Shown here one piece after another: positions 18,096-25,868 of a DNA stretch of 45,888 bases. Position 1 is the first letter of the stretch. Each line of letters begins with the position of its first letter. Source of the stretch: Pseudoxanthomonas suwonensis (GTDB taxonomy: Bacteria; Pseudomonadota; Gammaproteobacteria; Xanthomonadales; Xanthomonadaceae); assembly GCA_030535605.1 (NCBI GenBank), contig JAUNRQ010000011.1, positions 1 to 45,888 on the forward strand. The letters are read 5' to 3'. The notes below the pieces were generated by a model. That model was not told the DNA's origin and did no database searches. It worked only from the letters and a program-made list of their open reading frames with translations. A program made the position numbers and the translations under genes.

Positions 18096-18427
18096 GAAAC
18101 CCTCCCCGGAATGAAGCGTGGTTGTGGTGGATGCACAGCGCGCCGACTATGGCACAGCCCCGCAGCCGGGTAACGCTGTGCTGCAAAACGGATGGCCGGC
18201 GGCTGGTCCGGCTCGCGTCGCTGCCCGGTCCGGCGCTGTTGTCCGTGTCGGCTGAACAGCGTGTCCGGGCAGTCGGGTAACGTTGTCCGACAACACCTGC
18301 GGATGATCGGATGTGCGGGGCCGCGTCCCTGATCGTCCGGCGGTGGAACCGCGGCGGCTGAACCCAGTGCACGGGCAGCACCGGCGCGCCCAGCGTCGAT
18401 TCAGCCGGGACATGCAAGCCTGCGCCC
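18096..18427. promoter_or_regulatory. Divergent intergenic region upstream of hppA
   Basis: 332 bases separate hppA from the small secreted-protein gene and hold no supported gene. An 18-base sequence, GCAGCCGGGTAACGCTGT at 18162-18179, recurs at 18269-18286 with two C-to-T differences. A short inverted repeat, GTTGT-CCG-ACAAC, lies at 18282-18294, and GCTGTT/AACAGC arms lie at 18235-18240 and 18255-18260. These could be protein-binding sites; no clear sigma-70 promoter was recognised. Confidence 0.4.
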
Positions 18428-18961
18428 ATGGATACCCGTGCCCTCCGCCCTCAGCGTCTGTCCCTGTTGCTGCTGCTTGCCCTGCCACTGGCGGCATGGG
18501 CCGATGATCCGGTGAAGCCGGAAATCGAGCGCCCACCGGCCGCCGCCCAGCCCGATGGCCAGATCCACACCCTGCGTGTCATCCCCGAGGCGTGCACCCG
18601 GCTGGAAGGGCGCTTCACCGGCGATGCCGGGGAACCCTACCAGTTGCGTGCGGTGCAAAGCGCTCCCCAATGCCAGCCCCGTGCTCGCTTGGTGGATGCG
18701 GCCGAAGCTCGCCCGGAAGGCGCTGCCGGCTGGATCCTTCATGACCGCGTTCAGGTGCCCAGCGCCGCCTGCCCCGGCCGCGTCGCGGTCCTGGACGTGT
18801 GGCGCAAGCCCGGCAACGTGCAACCGCTGAAGCTGGACGCCCAGGGCCGCGCCCGCGTGTATCTGGACGAGGCCAAGGCGCAAGCCGCCTCCGGCGCCGC
18901 CCGTGCAGCCCTGCCACAGTACGCGGTGCGCATGGGCGTGGAGGGCGAAGGCTGCCACTAG
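18428..18961 (+). CDS. Small secreted protein of unknown function
   Basis: A 177-residue protein with a clear Sec signal peptide ('LSLLLLLALPLAAWA', cleavage after about residue 25) and four Cys in the mature part, which could form two disulfides. No catalytic motif or named family was recognised. It contains 'QIHTLRVIPEACTRLEGRFTG' and an Ala-rich segment before 'ALPQYAVRMGVEGEGCH'. It lies between hppA and PPi-phosphofructokinase, divergent from the first and convergent with the second, so no operon link is implied. Composition matches the core chromosome. Confidence 0.75.
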   Translation: MDTRALRPQRLSLLLLLALPLAAWADDPVKPEIERPPAAAQPDGQIHTLRVIPEACTRLEGRFTGDAGEPYQLRAVQSAPQCQPRARLVDAAEARPEGAAGWILHDRVQVPSAACPGRVAVLDVWRKPGNVQPLKLDAQGRARVYLDEAKAQAASGAARAALPQYAVRMGVEGEGCH

Positions 18962-18964
18962 TGC

Positions 18965-19032
18965 TGTGGGAGCGAATTCATTCGCGACGGGCTCCGGCGG
19001 TTGCGGGGATCGCGGATTGAATCCGATCCTAC
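18965..19032. repeat. REP-like unit 1
   Basis: The unit begins TGTGGGAGCGAATTCATTCG and ends with a partly complementary tail GATTGAATCCGATCCTAC at 19015-19032. Head and tail are imperfect inverted copies, so the transcript can fold. It lies just past the stop of the small secreted-protein gene. It resembles REP elements found between genes in Xanthomonadaceae and pseudomonads. Confidence 0.75.
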
Positions 19033-19046
19033 GAATGAACCCGCAT

Positions 19047-19112
19047 GTAGGAGCGAATTCATTCGCGACTGGACTGCGGTGGTGGGAATCGCCGATTGAA
19101 TCCGCTCCCACA
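19047..19112. repeat. REP-like unit 2
   Basis: A second unit in the same orientation as unit 1. Its head GTAGGAGCGAATTCATTCGC matches unit 1 in all but the first few bases, and its tail GATTGAATCCGCTCCCAC (19094-19111) is the inverted counterpart. The doublet fills the gap between two convergent genes and may act in transcript ending or stability. Confidence 0.75.
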
Positions 19113-19136
19113 GCGGCCCCCCGACACTGGCTGCGG

Positions 19137-20393
19137 CTACGGGTCGAACGGATCCAGCGTCTGCTTCACTGGCACGTTCTTCAATGCAACGTACTTCGGC
19201 AGGCCGTCGGCTCCGTAAGGCGGATACGCCTCGCCGCGAATCAACGGCGTGAGGTAGCGGCGCGCGGCGGCGGTGATGCCGTGGCCGTCCTTGCGGATGA
19301 AGGCGGCAGGCATGGTCTTTTCGCGGTTGGCGATCTTTTCCAGCGGTGCCGGCTCGATGATCCAGCGATAGGGGGCATCCGAGGTGCGCACGATCGCCGG
19401 CATCACGCCATTGCGTCCGTCCAGTGCGTAGTCGACGGCGGCCTTGCCCACCGCCAGCGCATGCTCGAGGTCGGTCCTGCTGGCGATGTGACGGGCCGAG
19501 CGCTGCAGGTAATCCGGCAACGTCCAGTGGACCTTGAGGCCGAGTCGCTCCTGCACGCGGCCGGCCAGGTGCGACGCCACGCCACCCAGCTGCGTATGGC
19601 CGAAGGCGTCCTTGCCGCCGCCGGCGTCGGCGATGAACCGGCCGTCGGCATCGCGAATGCCTTCGCTGGCCACCACCACGCAGTGGCCGACCCGATCCAC
19701 CACCGCCTGCACGCGCTGCAGGAAGTCGGCCTCGTCGTAGGGCCGCTCCGGGAACAGGATCAGGTGCGGCGCAGCGTCCCGGCCTTCGCCGGCAAGTCCG
19801 GCAGCGGCAGCCAACCAGCCGGCGTGCCGGCCCATGGCTTCGTACACGAACACCTTGGTCGATGTCTCGGCCATCGCCGCCACGTCCAAGGCCGCCTCGC
19901 GCACCGACACCGCCGTGTACTTCGCCGCCGATCCGAAACCGGGGCAGCAGTCGGTCGCCACCAGGTCGTTGTCGACCGTCTTGGGAACGGCCACGCAGGT
20001 CAGCGGATAGTCGAACTCGCGTGCCAGCCGCGCCACTTTCAGCGCCGTATCGGCCGAATCGTTGCCGCCGTTGTAGAGGAACCAGCGCACGTCATGGGCG
20101 CGGAACACCTCCAGCAGGCGCTCGTACCTGGCGCGGTCCTCGTCCAGCGACTTCAGCTTGTAGCGGCAACTGCCGAAGGCGCCACCGGGGGTGTGCGCCA
20201 GCGCGCGGATGTCGGCGATGGCCTCTTTCGACGTGTCGAACAGCTCTTCGCGCAGCACTCCGAGGATGCCGTTGCGTCCGGCAAGCACCCGCACCTTGCG
20301 TGTCCGGGCCTGCTGGATGACGCCCGATGCGGTGGCATTGATGACGGCGGTGACGCCACCGGACTGAGCGTAAAGCAAGCTGCCTCTTGACAT
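19137..20393 (-). CDS. pfp: Pyrophosphate-dependent 6-phosphofructokinase
   Basis: A 418-residue phosphofructokinase that uses PPi instead of ATP to interconvert fructose 6-phosphate and fructose 1,6-bisphosphate, reversibly. The PPi signature is visible: 'YNGGNDSADT' with Asp after GGN, and 'VPKTVDND' with Lys where ATP-PFKs have Gly. 'FVYEAMGRHAGWLA' contains the sugar-phosphate-binding MGR-AG motif. Related enzymes in methanotrophs and xanthomonads also act on sedoheptulose 7-phosphate. The ATG at 20393 gives the usual 'GSLLYAQSGG' N-terminus, though the ribosome binding site is weak. It is divergent from adk and close to hppA, which consumes the same PPi pool. Confidence 0.95.
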   Translation of the reverse strand: MSRGSLLYAQSGGVTAVINATASGVIQQARTRKVRVLAGRNGILGVLREELFDTSKEAIADIRALAHTPGGAFGSCRYKLKSLDEDRARYERLLEVFRAHDVRWFLYNGGNDSADTALKVARLAREFDYPLTCVAVPKTVDNDLVATDCCPGFGSAAKYTAVSVREAALDVAAMAETSTKVFVYEAMGRHAGWLAAAAGLAGEGRDAAPHLILFPERPYDEADFLQRVQAVVDRVGHCVVVASEGIRDADGRFIADAGGGKDAFGHTQLGGVASHLAGRVQERLGLKVHWTLPDYLQRSARHIASRTDLEHALAVGKAAVDYALDGRNGVMPAIVRTSDAPYRWIIEPAPLEKIANREKTMPAAFIRKDGHGITAAARRYLTPLIRGEAYPPYGADGLPKYVALKNVPVKQTLDPFDP

Positions 20394-20499
20394 GGAATGA
20401 CCGTGGGAATCGAAAGGATTAGGATAAGCTGGCCGCCGGAACGGCCGTGTGCAAGCCCGTCGCGGCCCCGATGATTTCATGGCTCTGGGAGCAACATTG

Positions 20500-21078
20500 A
20501 TGCGACTTCTACTGTTGGGCGCGCCGGGTTCCGGCAAGGGCACCCAGGCGGTGCGGCTGAAGGATCACCTGCAGGTCCCGCATATTTCCACCGGTGACCT
20601 GTTGCGCGCGGAAGTCGCCGCCGGCAGCCCGCTGGGGCTGGAGGCGAAGGAAGTGATGGCCCGGGGCGAGCTGGTCTCCGACGCGATCCTGCTGGGCATG
20701 CTCGAGGACCGCCTTTCACGCGAGGACGTTGCCGGCGGTTTCATCCTCGATGGTTATCCGCGCAATCTGGCACAGGCGGCGGCCCTGGATGCGCTGCTCA
20801 CGCGCATCGGCCAGCCGATGGACCACGCGGTGCAGCTTGCCGTGCCTGTGGAGATGCTGGTCGAGCGAATCGCGGGCCGTGCGCAGGACGAAGGGCGTGC
20901 CGACGACAATCCCGAGTCCGTGCGCAAGCGCCTGCAGGTGTACGAGGAGCAGACCGCGCCGGTGATCGAGTTCTATCGCGAGCACGGCCAACTGACGGTG
21001 ATCGACGGCGTCGGCGGCATGGACGACGTGTTCGCGCGCGTGGTGTCGGCGTTGCAGCCGGTGCATCCGGTCGGCTGA
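20500..21078 (+). CDS. adk: Adenylate kinase (short-lid form)
   Basis: A 192-residue enzyme that catalyses 2 ADP = ATP + AMP. It has 'GAPGSGKGTQ' (P-loop, residues 7-16), 'HISTGDLLRAEV' (AMP site), 'FILDGYPRNLAQA' and 'GRAQDEGRADDNPESVRKRL'. The lid segment is short, without the Cys4 zinc-type or long lid of E. coli Adk, as in Xanthomonas and eukaryotic AK1. GGGAGCA precedes the ATG. Adenylate kinase also recycles the AMP formed in the PPi-releasing reactions that feed the neighbouring PPi enzymes; this link is inferred. Confidence 0.96.
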   Translation: MRLLLLGAPGSGKGTQAVRLKDHLQVPHISTGDLLRAEVAAGSPLGLEAKEVMARGELVSDAILLGMLEDRLSREDVAGGFILDGYPRNLAQAAALDALLTRIGQPMDHAVQLAVPVEMLVERIAGRAQDEGRADDNPESVRKRLQVYEEQTAPVIEFYREHGQLTVIDGVGGMDDVFARVVSALQPVHPVG

Positions 21079-21099
21079 GGCCGGCGTGACCATGCAGCG

Positions 21100-21155
21100 G
21101 CGAATCCGATCCGCGACTGGCAGCAGCAGGTAGCGGGGTCGCGAATCGGATTCGC
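21100..21155. repeat. REP-like inverted repeat
   Basis: GCGAATCCGATCCGCGAC at 21100-21117 is complementary to GTCGCGAATCGGATTCGC at 21138-21155 with one mismatch. The GAGCGAAT...TCGCGAC core is shared with the REP-like units at 18965-19112, so this is probably a diverged member of the same group. It lies between adk and mpl. Confidence 0.65.
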
Positions 21156-21230
21156 TCTTGCGGACGGGGAAAGCCGTCGCGCGTCGACCGGGTACGCGTT
21201 GTCCCCTTCCACGACCGCTTCTCGGTTTCG

Positions 21231-21254
21231 ACCTCTCCGACGAGTCGGAGAGGT
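21231..21254. promoter_or_regulatory. Perfect inverted repeat in mpl leader
   Basis: ACCTCTCCGAC and GTCGGAGAGGT pair perfectly over 11 bases around a two-base centre (GA). The element ends 30 bases upstream of the TTG start of mpl. It could be a protein-binding operator or an RNA hairpin in the leader. No U-tract follows, so it is not a typical terminator. Confidence 0.5.
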
Positions 21255-21284
21255 GGTTGATGTCGCACAGCGAGGACTCAGGCG

Positions 21285-22667
21285 TTGAAAATCCACATCC
21301 TTGGCATCGCCGGTACCTTCATGGGCGGTGTCGCCGCGCTGGCGCGCGAGATGGGCCATGCGGTCGAAGGCAGCGACCAGGCGGTGTACCCGCCGATGTC
21401 GACCCAGCTGGAGCGGTTGGGCATCGCCCTGGCGCAAGGCTACGAGCCCGGCAACATCGCTGCCGACTGCGACCAGATCATCATCGGCAACGCGCTGTCG
21501 CGCGGCAACCCGGCGGTCGAGCACGTGCTGGCTGCCGGCCTGCGCTACATTTCCGGTGCCCAGTGGCTGAGCGAGCAGTTGCTGCCGGGGCGGCGCGTGC
21601 TGGCGGTGGCCGGCACGCATGGCAAGACCACCACCAGCACCATCCTCGCGTGGTTGTTGCAGGCCGCCGGACGCAGCCCCGGTTTCCTGATCGGTGGCGT
21701 GGCCGAGGATTTCGGTGTGTCCGCGCGCCGTGGCGAGGGCAGCGATTTCGTGGTCGAAGCCGACGAATACGACACCGCGTTCTTCGACAAGCGCAGCAAG
21801 TTCGTGCACTACCGGCCGACGGTCGCGATCCTCGGCAACCTCGAGTTCGACCACGCCGACATCTTTCCCGACCTGGCCGCGATCCAGCGTCAGTTCCACC
21901 ATCTGGTGCGCACGGTCCCCGGCAACGGCCGGCTGGTGGTCAATGGCGAGGATCGGCACGTCGCCGAGGTGTTGGCGATGGGTTGCTGGACGCCGGTGGA
22001 CACCTACGGCATCGAAGGTGCCGTGCCGGTCAACGGGCAGCCGTTCGATTGGAGCGCGCGCTTGCTGGCCGCCGATGGCAGCGCGTTCGAACTGCGCCAT
22101 CGCGGCACGGTGCTGGGCGAAGTGCGCTGGCCCCTGCTGGGCCGGCACAACGTGATGAACGCGCTGGCGGCCCTGGCTGCCTGTGGTGCGGTGGGCGCGG
22201 ACGTGGCAACGGTGTTGCCCGCGCTGGCGCAATTCCGCAGCGTCAAGCGCCGCCTGGAATGCCTCGGGGAGGCGCAGGGCATCACCGTCTACGACGACTT
22301 CGCCCACCATCCGACCGCGATCACCACCACGCTGGAGGGCTTGCGCGCGCGCGTCGGCGATGCGCGCATCGTCGTGGCGATGGAGCCACGCAGCAATTCC
22401 ATGCGCCTGGGGGCGCACGCCGAGGCGCTGGCGCCGTCGCTGGATGGCGCCGATGCCGTGGTGTTCCTGGCCCGGCCGGAACTGCCGTGGGATGCCGGGA
22501 AGGTGGTCGATGCCGTCCGCGGCGACGCCGTGGCCGTCGCCGATGCCGATGCACTGCTGGCCGAGTTGCGGGCTCGCACGGCTGCCGGCGACCACGTCGT
22601 GTTCATGTCCAACGGCGGCTTCGACGGGGCACCGCGCCGGTTCCTGGCGGCGTTGCAGGCCGGCTGA
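21285..22667 (+). CDS. mpl: UDP-N-acetylmuramate:L-Ala-gamma-D-Glu-meso-DAP ligase
   Basis: A 460-residue Mur ligase that attaches recycled murein tripeptide to UDP-MurNAc, saving cell-wall material. It shows 'IHILGIAGTFMGG' at the N-terminus, the ATP-binding 'VAGTHGKTTTSTILAWLL', 'LGNLEFDHADIFPD' and 'YDDFAHHPTAI' with the ligase His, as in Mpl and MurC. The length is typical. The start is a TTG at 21285, with GAGGACTCAGG in front; the ATG at 21260 is out of frame. An inverted repeat lies just upstream and may regulate translation or transcription. The opposite gene converges from the right with a 61-base gap. Confidence 0.95.
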   Translation: MKIHILGIAGTFMGGVAALAREMGHAVEGSDQAVYPPMSTQLERLGIALAQGYEPGNIAADCDQIIIGNALSRGNPAVEHVLAAGLRYISGAQWLSEQLLPGRRVLAVAGTHGKTTTSTILAWLLQAAGRSPGFLIGGVAEDFGVSARRGEGSDFVVEADEYDTAFFDKRSKFVHYRPTVAILGNLEFDHADIFPDLAAIQRQFHHLVRTVPGNGRLVVNGEDRHVAEVLAMGCWTPVDTYGIEGAVPVNGQPFDWSARLLAADGSAFELRHRGTVLGEVRWPLLGRHNVMNALAALAACGAVGADVATVLPALAQFRSVKRRLECLGEAQGITVYDDFAHHPTAITTTLEGLRARVGDARIVVAMEPRSNSMRLGAHAEALAPSLDGADAVVFLARPELPWDAGKVVDAVRGDAVAVADADALLAELRARTAAGDHVVFMSNGGFDGAPRRFLAALQAG

Positions 22668-22728
22668 CCGCAGCCAGACGAGTCACGCGCCTTGACCGGC
22701 GGTGTCGGGTACGCCATGGGCGCGGGCA

Positions 22729-24744
22729 TCACCGTCGGGGCGATGGCCCGGCTGGCGGCGATGGGCGGATCAACAACACCGAACGCTGCGGCGCGGGAAA
22801 GACATCGCCTTCGCGCAGCTGCATGCCGGCCAATGCGTCGCGAACCGCGGCCTGCGCCTGACCGTGGTCCTCGACCGGGTTCCACAGGCCGAACAGACCC
22901 AGCGGCTGCTGCCACTGCAGCGTCTGGCTGGCACCGACCCACAGGGGCTGCCCGTCATCCAGCACCGCGGGCGCGCGCCACAGTCGCAGTACCTGCACGC
23001 GCTGGCCATCGGCCAGGTCACGCCGCAGCAGCAGGGTTTCGGCTTCCGCTTCCAGCGTCGCCGGCAACACCGGTTGCGCGTGCGGCGCGGTGCTGCGGTC
23101 CAGCAGGCCGAGCGTCGCCACCCAGTCGGCCTGCGGTTGCGGTGTCCAGCCACTGGCCTGCATGCGCGCCTGCAGCGGCGCCAGCGGTCCGGCGTATTGC
23201 ACGTCCAGCAGCCAGCGGCGCGAGGGATCGCGTTCGTTGCGGCTGGCCGGGAGCATGCGCCAGTCGCGGCTCCACCAGTGCGCCATCGCCAGTTGCTGGC
23301 GTTGCTCCACGGGCTGGAAACGCGCCAGCACCGACTCGGCGGCGCGCGGCGCATGCCACAAAGCCGCCACGGCGAATGCCAGGTAGAAGGCCCAGGACAG
23401 CGGGCGCATGTTGAACGAGCGCCGCACCTGGCTGCGATAGACGATACCGGCCAGCAACAGCCAGACGATCCCCAGCAACGCACCGCCGACGCTTTCGCTG
23501 AGCCAGTGGGCGCCAAGGTAGAGACGGCCGAAGCCCAGCAACGTGACCAGCGTGCCGCCCAGCAGGTACGGCCAGACGCGGCGGCGTCCCGGCAACTCGC
23601 GCGCGATCATCACGGCGAAGAAACCGAGCACGATGGTCGCCATGGTGATGGCCATCGGCGGGTAGCCGAACCCCGCCGGTGCGCCGGGCGGTGGTGGCAG
23701 GTCGATCATCACCCCCAGCAGCGCGACCATCGCCGCCCCCAGCGCGCTGGTGGCCAACCAGTAGCCTGCCGACAGCCAACGCCGCCGCCACAGCAGCCAC
23801 GCCAGTGCCACGACGGTGGCCACGCCCAGCACGGGCAGGTCGCCGATCGCGGCCAGCGCCGCCATCAGCCGGTCCGCCAGCGGATTGCGCAATGCACGCA
23901 TGCTGTCATGCACGGCCACGTCCAGCAGCAGCGGCTCGCCGCGCACAAGCAGCGTGCCCAGCAACCAGAACCACAGCCACGCAAGGCCGAACAGGCACAC
24001 CAGCAACAGCAGCAGCGAAGCCGAACGCGGCCGCGTCGGATCGATCAGCGCGGTGGCATAACGCCCCAGGTGAGGATGCGTCTGGCTCCACAACAGCACG
24101 CGGGCCAGCAGCGCGTCGGCGTGGTCGGCGCACCAGCGCCAGCTGTAGAGCACGATCGCCCAGACCAGCGCCAGCGCCGCCGCCAGCGCCAGCAGCACGA
24201 TGGCAAGGCGGTCGGCGACGGCGGCAACCGCGTCGTAGGACGCACCGAACAACCAGCCAGGCGCCAGGAACAACGCCCCCCAGCTGACGCAGGCCAGGGC
24301 ACTGACCAACGCATAGCGCCGGAACGGATAGCGCAGCATGCCCGCAACCGCCGGCACGAACGGTCGCACCGCACCGATGTAGCGCGCGCTGAGGATGGCC
24401 TTGGGCGCGTGCCGTCGCATCAGCACTTCGCCGCGATCGAGCAATTGCGGATAGCGGCGGAACGGCCACTGTTCGCGCATCCGTGGCCCCCAGCGATGGC
24501 CAAGCCAGTAGCTCGACGCATCGCCGGCGAATGCGCCGAGCGCGGCGCACGCCACCGCATACGGTCCGTTGATGTGGCCCAGGCCGATCAGCGTGCCGAC
24601 CGCGAACAGCAGCGGCAGGGCAGGGACGACGATGCCGACGATCACCAGCGCGTCGCAGAATGCGATCAGGAAGATCACCAGTCCGGCGGCCACCGGGTTG
24701 GCGCCGATCCAGGCGGTGATCGCATCCAACCAGCTCATGTCCAT
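22729..24744 (-). CDS. DedA-PAP2-like-LssY_C fusion membrane protein
   Basis: A 671-residue membrane protein with three parts. Residues 1-185 are a DedA/SNARE-associated-type domain, with 'LSARYIGAVRPFVPAVAG' matching the conserved R-G-x-R-P region. Residues 240-440 resemble a PAP2 (lipid phosphatase) domain. About 490-671 is a soluble region like LssY_C. In other PAP2 enzymes catalysis needs K-x6-RP, PSGH and SR-x5-H-x3-D. Here no Lys or Arg occurs in about residues 333-385 before the PSGH-equivalent, which reads Y361-P-P-M364, and the third motif is G-R407-x5-H413-x3-E417. The phosphatase is therefore probably inactive or altered. The family is linked to lipid handling in the inner membrane, but a precise function is not known. 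It is divergent from the kinase gene. Confidence 0.85.
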   Translation of the reverse strand: MDMSWLDAITAWIGANPVAAGLVIFLIAFCDALVIVGIVVPALPLLFAVGTLIGLGHINGPYAVACAALGAFAGDASSYWLGHRWGPRMREQWPFRRYPQLLDRGEVLMRRHAPKAILSARYIGAVRPFVPAVAGMLRYPFRRYALVSALACVSWGALFLAPGWLFGASYDAVAAVADRLAIVLLALAAALALVWAIVLYSWRWCADHADALLARVLLWSQTHPHLGRYATALIDPTRPRSASLLLLLVCLFGLAWLWFWLLGTLLVRGEPLLLDVAVHDSMRALRNPLADRLMAALAAIGDLPVLGVATVVALAWLLWRRRWLSAGYWLATSALGAAMVALLGVMIDLPPPPGAPAGFGYPPMAITMATIVLGFFAVMIARELPGRRRVWPYLLGGTLVTLLGFGRLYLGAHWLSESVGGALLGIVWLLLAGIVYRSQVRRSFNMRPLSWAFYLAFAVAALWHAPRAAESVLARFQPVEQRQQLAMAHWWSRDWRMLPASRNERDPSRRWLLDVQYAGPLAPLQARMQASGWTPQPQADWVATLGLLDRSTAPHAQPVLPATLEAEAETLLLRRDLADGQRVQVLRLWRAPAVLDDGQPLWVGASQTLQWQQPLGLFGLWNPVEDHGQAQAAVRDALAGMQLREGDVFPAPQRSVLLIRPSPPAGPSPRR

Positions 24745-24832
24745 CCGCCCATTATCGCAGTCGGCGGCGACTGAACGCCTACACTGGAGACTCCGGCCGC
24801 CGGCCGGTTCCGTCCCGCGTCAGCTGCCGTCC

Positions 24833-25498
24833 ATGTCCCGATCCGATCCCCGCCAGGTCCGCGCGCTCAAGGCCGACAGCTTCGGTCGCATCGCCCTCAT
24901 GCGCGATGCCGATGGCGGACTGTTCGTGCGCCGCGATTTGCGCCATGTGCCGTGGTGGCTGCGACTGCCGGCCTGGGGCCTGGCGCGACGCGAGGCGCGC
25001 GCGCTGCGCGCCCTGGCCGGCATGCCGGCGATGCCGCAGCTGCGTGCCTGGGACGGCCGGGTGCTGGATCGAAGCTATCTGGAAGGTGCGGCCATGCACC
25101 AGCGTCCGCCGCACGGCGACCTGGCGTATTTCCGCGACGCCCGGCGCCTTCTGCAACGCCTGCACCGCAGCGGCCTGGCCCACAACGACCTGGCCAAGGA
25201 AGCCAACTGGCTGGTGCTCGAGGATGGCAGCCCGGGCGTCACCGACTTCCAGCTGGCCGTGCTTGGCCAGCCGCGCTCGCGCTGGATGCGCCTGCTCGCC
25301 CGCGAAGACCTGCGCCACCTGCTCAAGCACAAGCGCACCTACTGCCCGCAACACATCACCCCGGTCGAACGGCGCGTGCTCAAGCGCCAGAGCTGGGTCC
25401 GGCGGCTGTGGTTCGCCAGCGGCAAGCATGTCTATCGCTTCATCACCCGCAAGGTCCTGAAGTGGCGCGACAACGAGGGCCGGGGGCCGAGGCTTTGA
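24833..25498 (+). CDS. RIO/LPS-type small protein kinase
   Basis: A 221-residue kinase-like protein. The catalytic loop 'HNDLAKEANWLV' (H-x-D-x-x-K-x-x-N) and the metal-binding 'VTDFQLAV' (DF in place of DFG) are intact. The N-lobe is short. This combination is found in RIO-like and lipopolysaccharide-core kinases of Xanthomonadaceae. The substrate is unknown; phosphorylation of lipid A core sugars or of a protein are both possible. The ATG at 24833 is about 90 bases from the divergent DedA-PAP2-like gene. The C-terminus is very basic ('RRLWFASGKHVYRFITRKV'), which could bind membrane or nucleic acid. Confidence 0.78.
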   Translation: MSRSDPRQVRALKADSFGRIALMRDADGGLFVRRDLRHVPWWLRLPAWGLARREARALRALAGMPAMPQLRAWDGRVLDRSYLEGAAMHQRPPHGDLAYFRDARRLLQRLHRSGLAHNDLAKEANWLVLEDGSPGVTDFQLAVLGQPRSRWMRLLAREDLRHLLKHKRTYCPQHITPVERRVLKRQSWVRRLWFASGKHVYRFITRKVLKWRDNEGRGPRL

Positions 25499-25868
25499 GA
25501 GGCGAGGAACGAGTGGTGGGGCGAGGGGTGAGCAAGAGCGAGGGGCGAGTGGTGGAACGAGGAACGGGGAACGAGTGGTGAGGAGCGCGGAGCGTGTGGG
25601 TGGGGCGGGGAGTGAGGAGTGAGTAAAGGCAGGAGCGGGGGCGGATGTAACGGCGGGACTGACCGCAGCTGAAGCGGCACCGTGGTTGGCTGGCCGGGCT
25701 GCGTGATGTTCCGATTTCGCCCCTCACCCCGTACCCTCTCCTTCGACACCTGAGATCACGCCTCCGCGCCTCCACCTGAGCCCTCACTCGTTCCCCGTTC
25801 CTCGCCCCGCCACCCGATCGCCGCCTTACTCACTCCTCACTCCTGGCCCACCCACTCACTCCTCACCC
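25499..25868. repeat. Gene-free stretch of purine- and pyrimidine-rich repeats
   Basis: No gene is supported here. The left half (25501-25640) is purine-rich and the right half (25720-25868) pyrimidine-rich. CGAGGAACGGGGAACGAGTG at 25558-25577 has a perfect 20-base inverse copy at 25785-25804. An 18-base block at 25609-25626 (GGAGTGAGGAGTGAGTAA) has a perfect inverse copy at 25826-25843. Because the two pairs cross, they cannot both pair in one simple hairpin. Related words recur at 5731-5773. Single-strand folding or strand-specific effects on the flanking genes are possible. Confidence 0.75.

Noticed and set aside
16191..18173. 660-codon plus-strand open frame
   Set aside because: Antisense of hppA, low-complexity and unlike any family.
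22702..24774. 690-codon plus-strand open frame
   Set aside because: Antisense of the DedA-PAP2-like gene; Gln/Arg/His-rich shadow frame.
25499..25868. CRISPR array
   Set aside because: The repeats are irregular, in both orientations and without evenly sized spacers; no cas gene is nearby.
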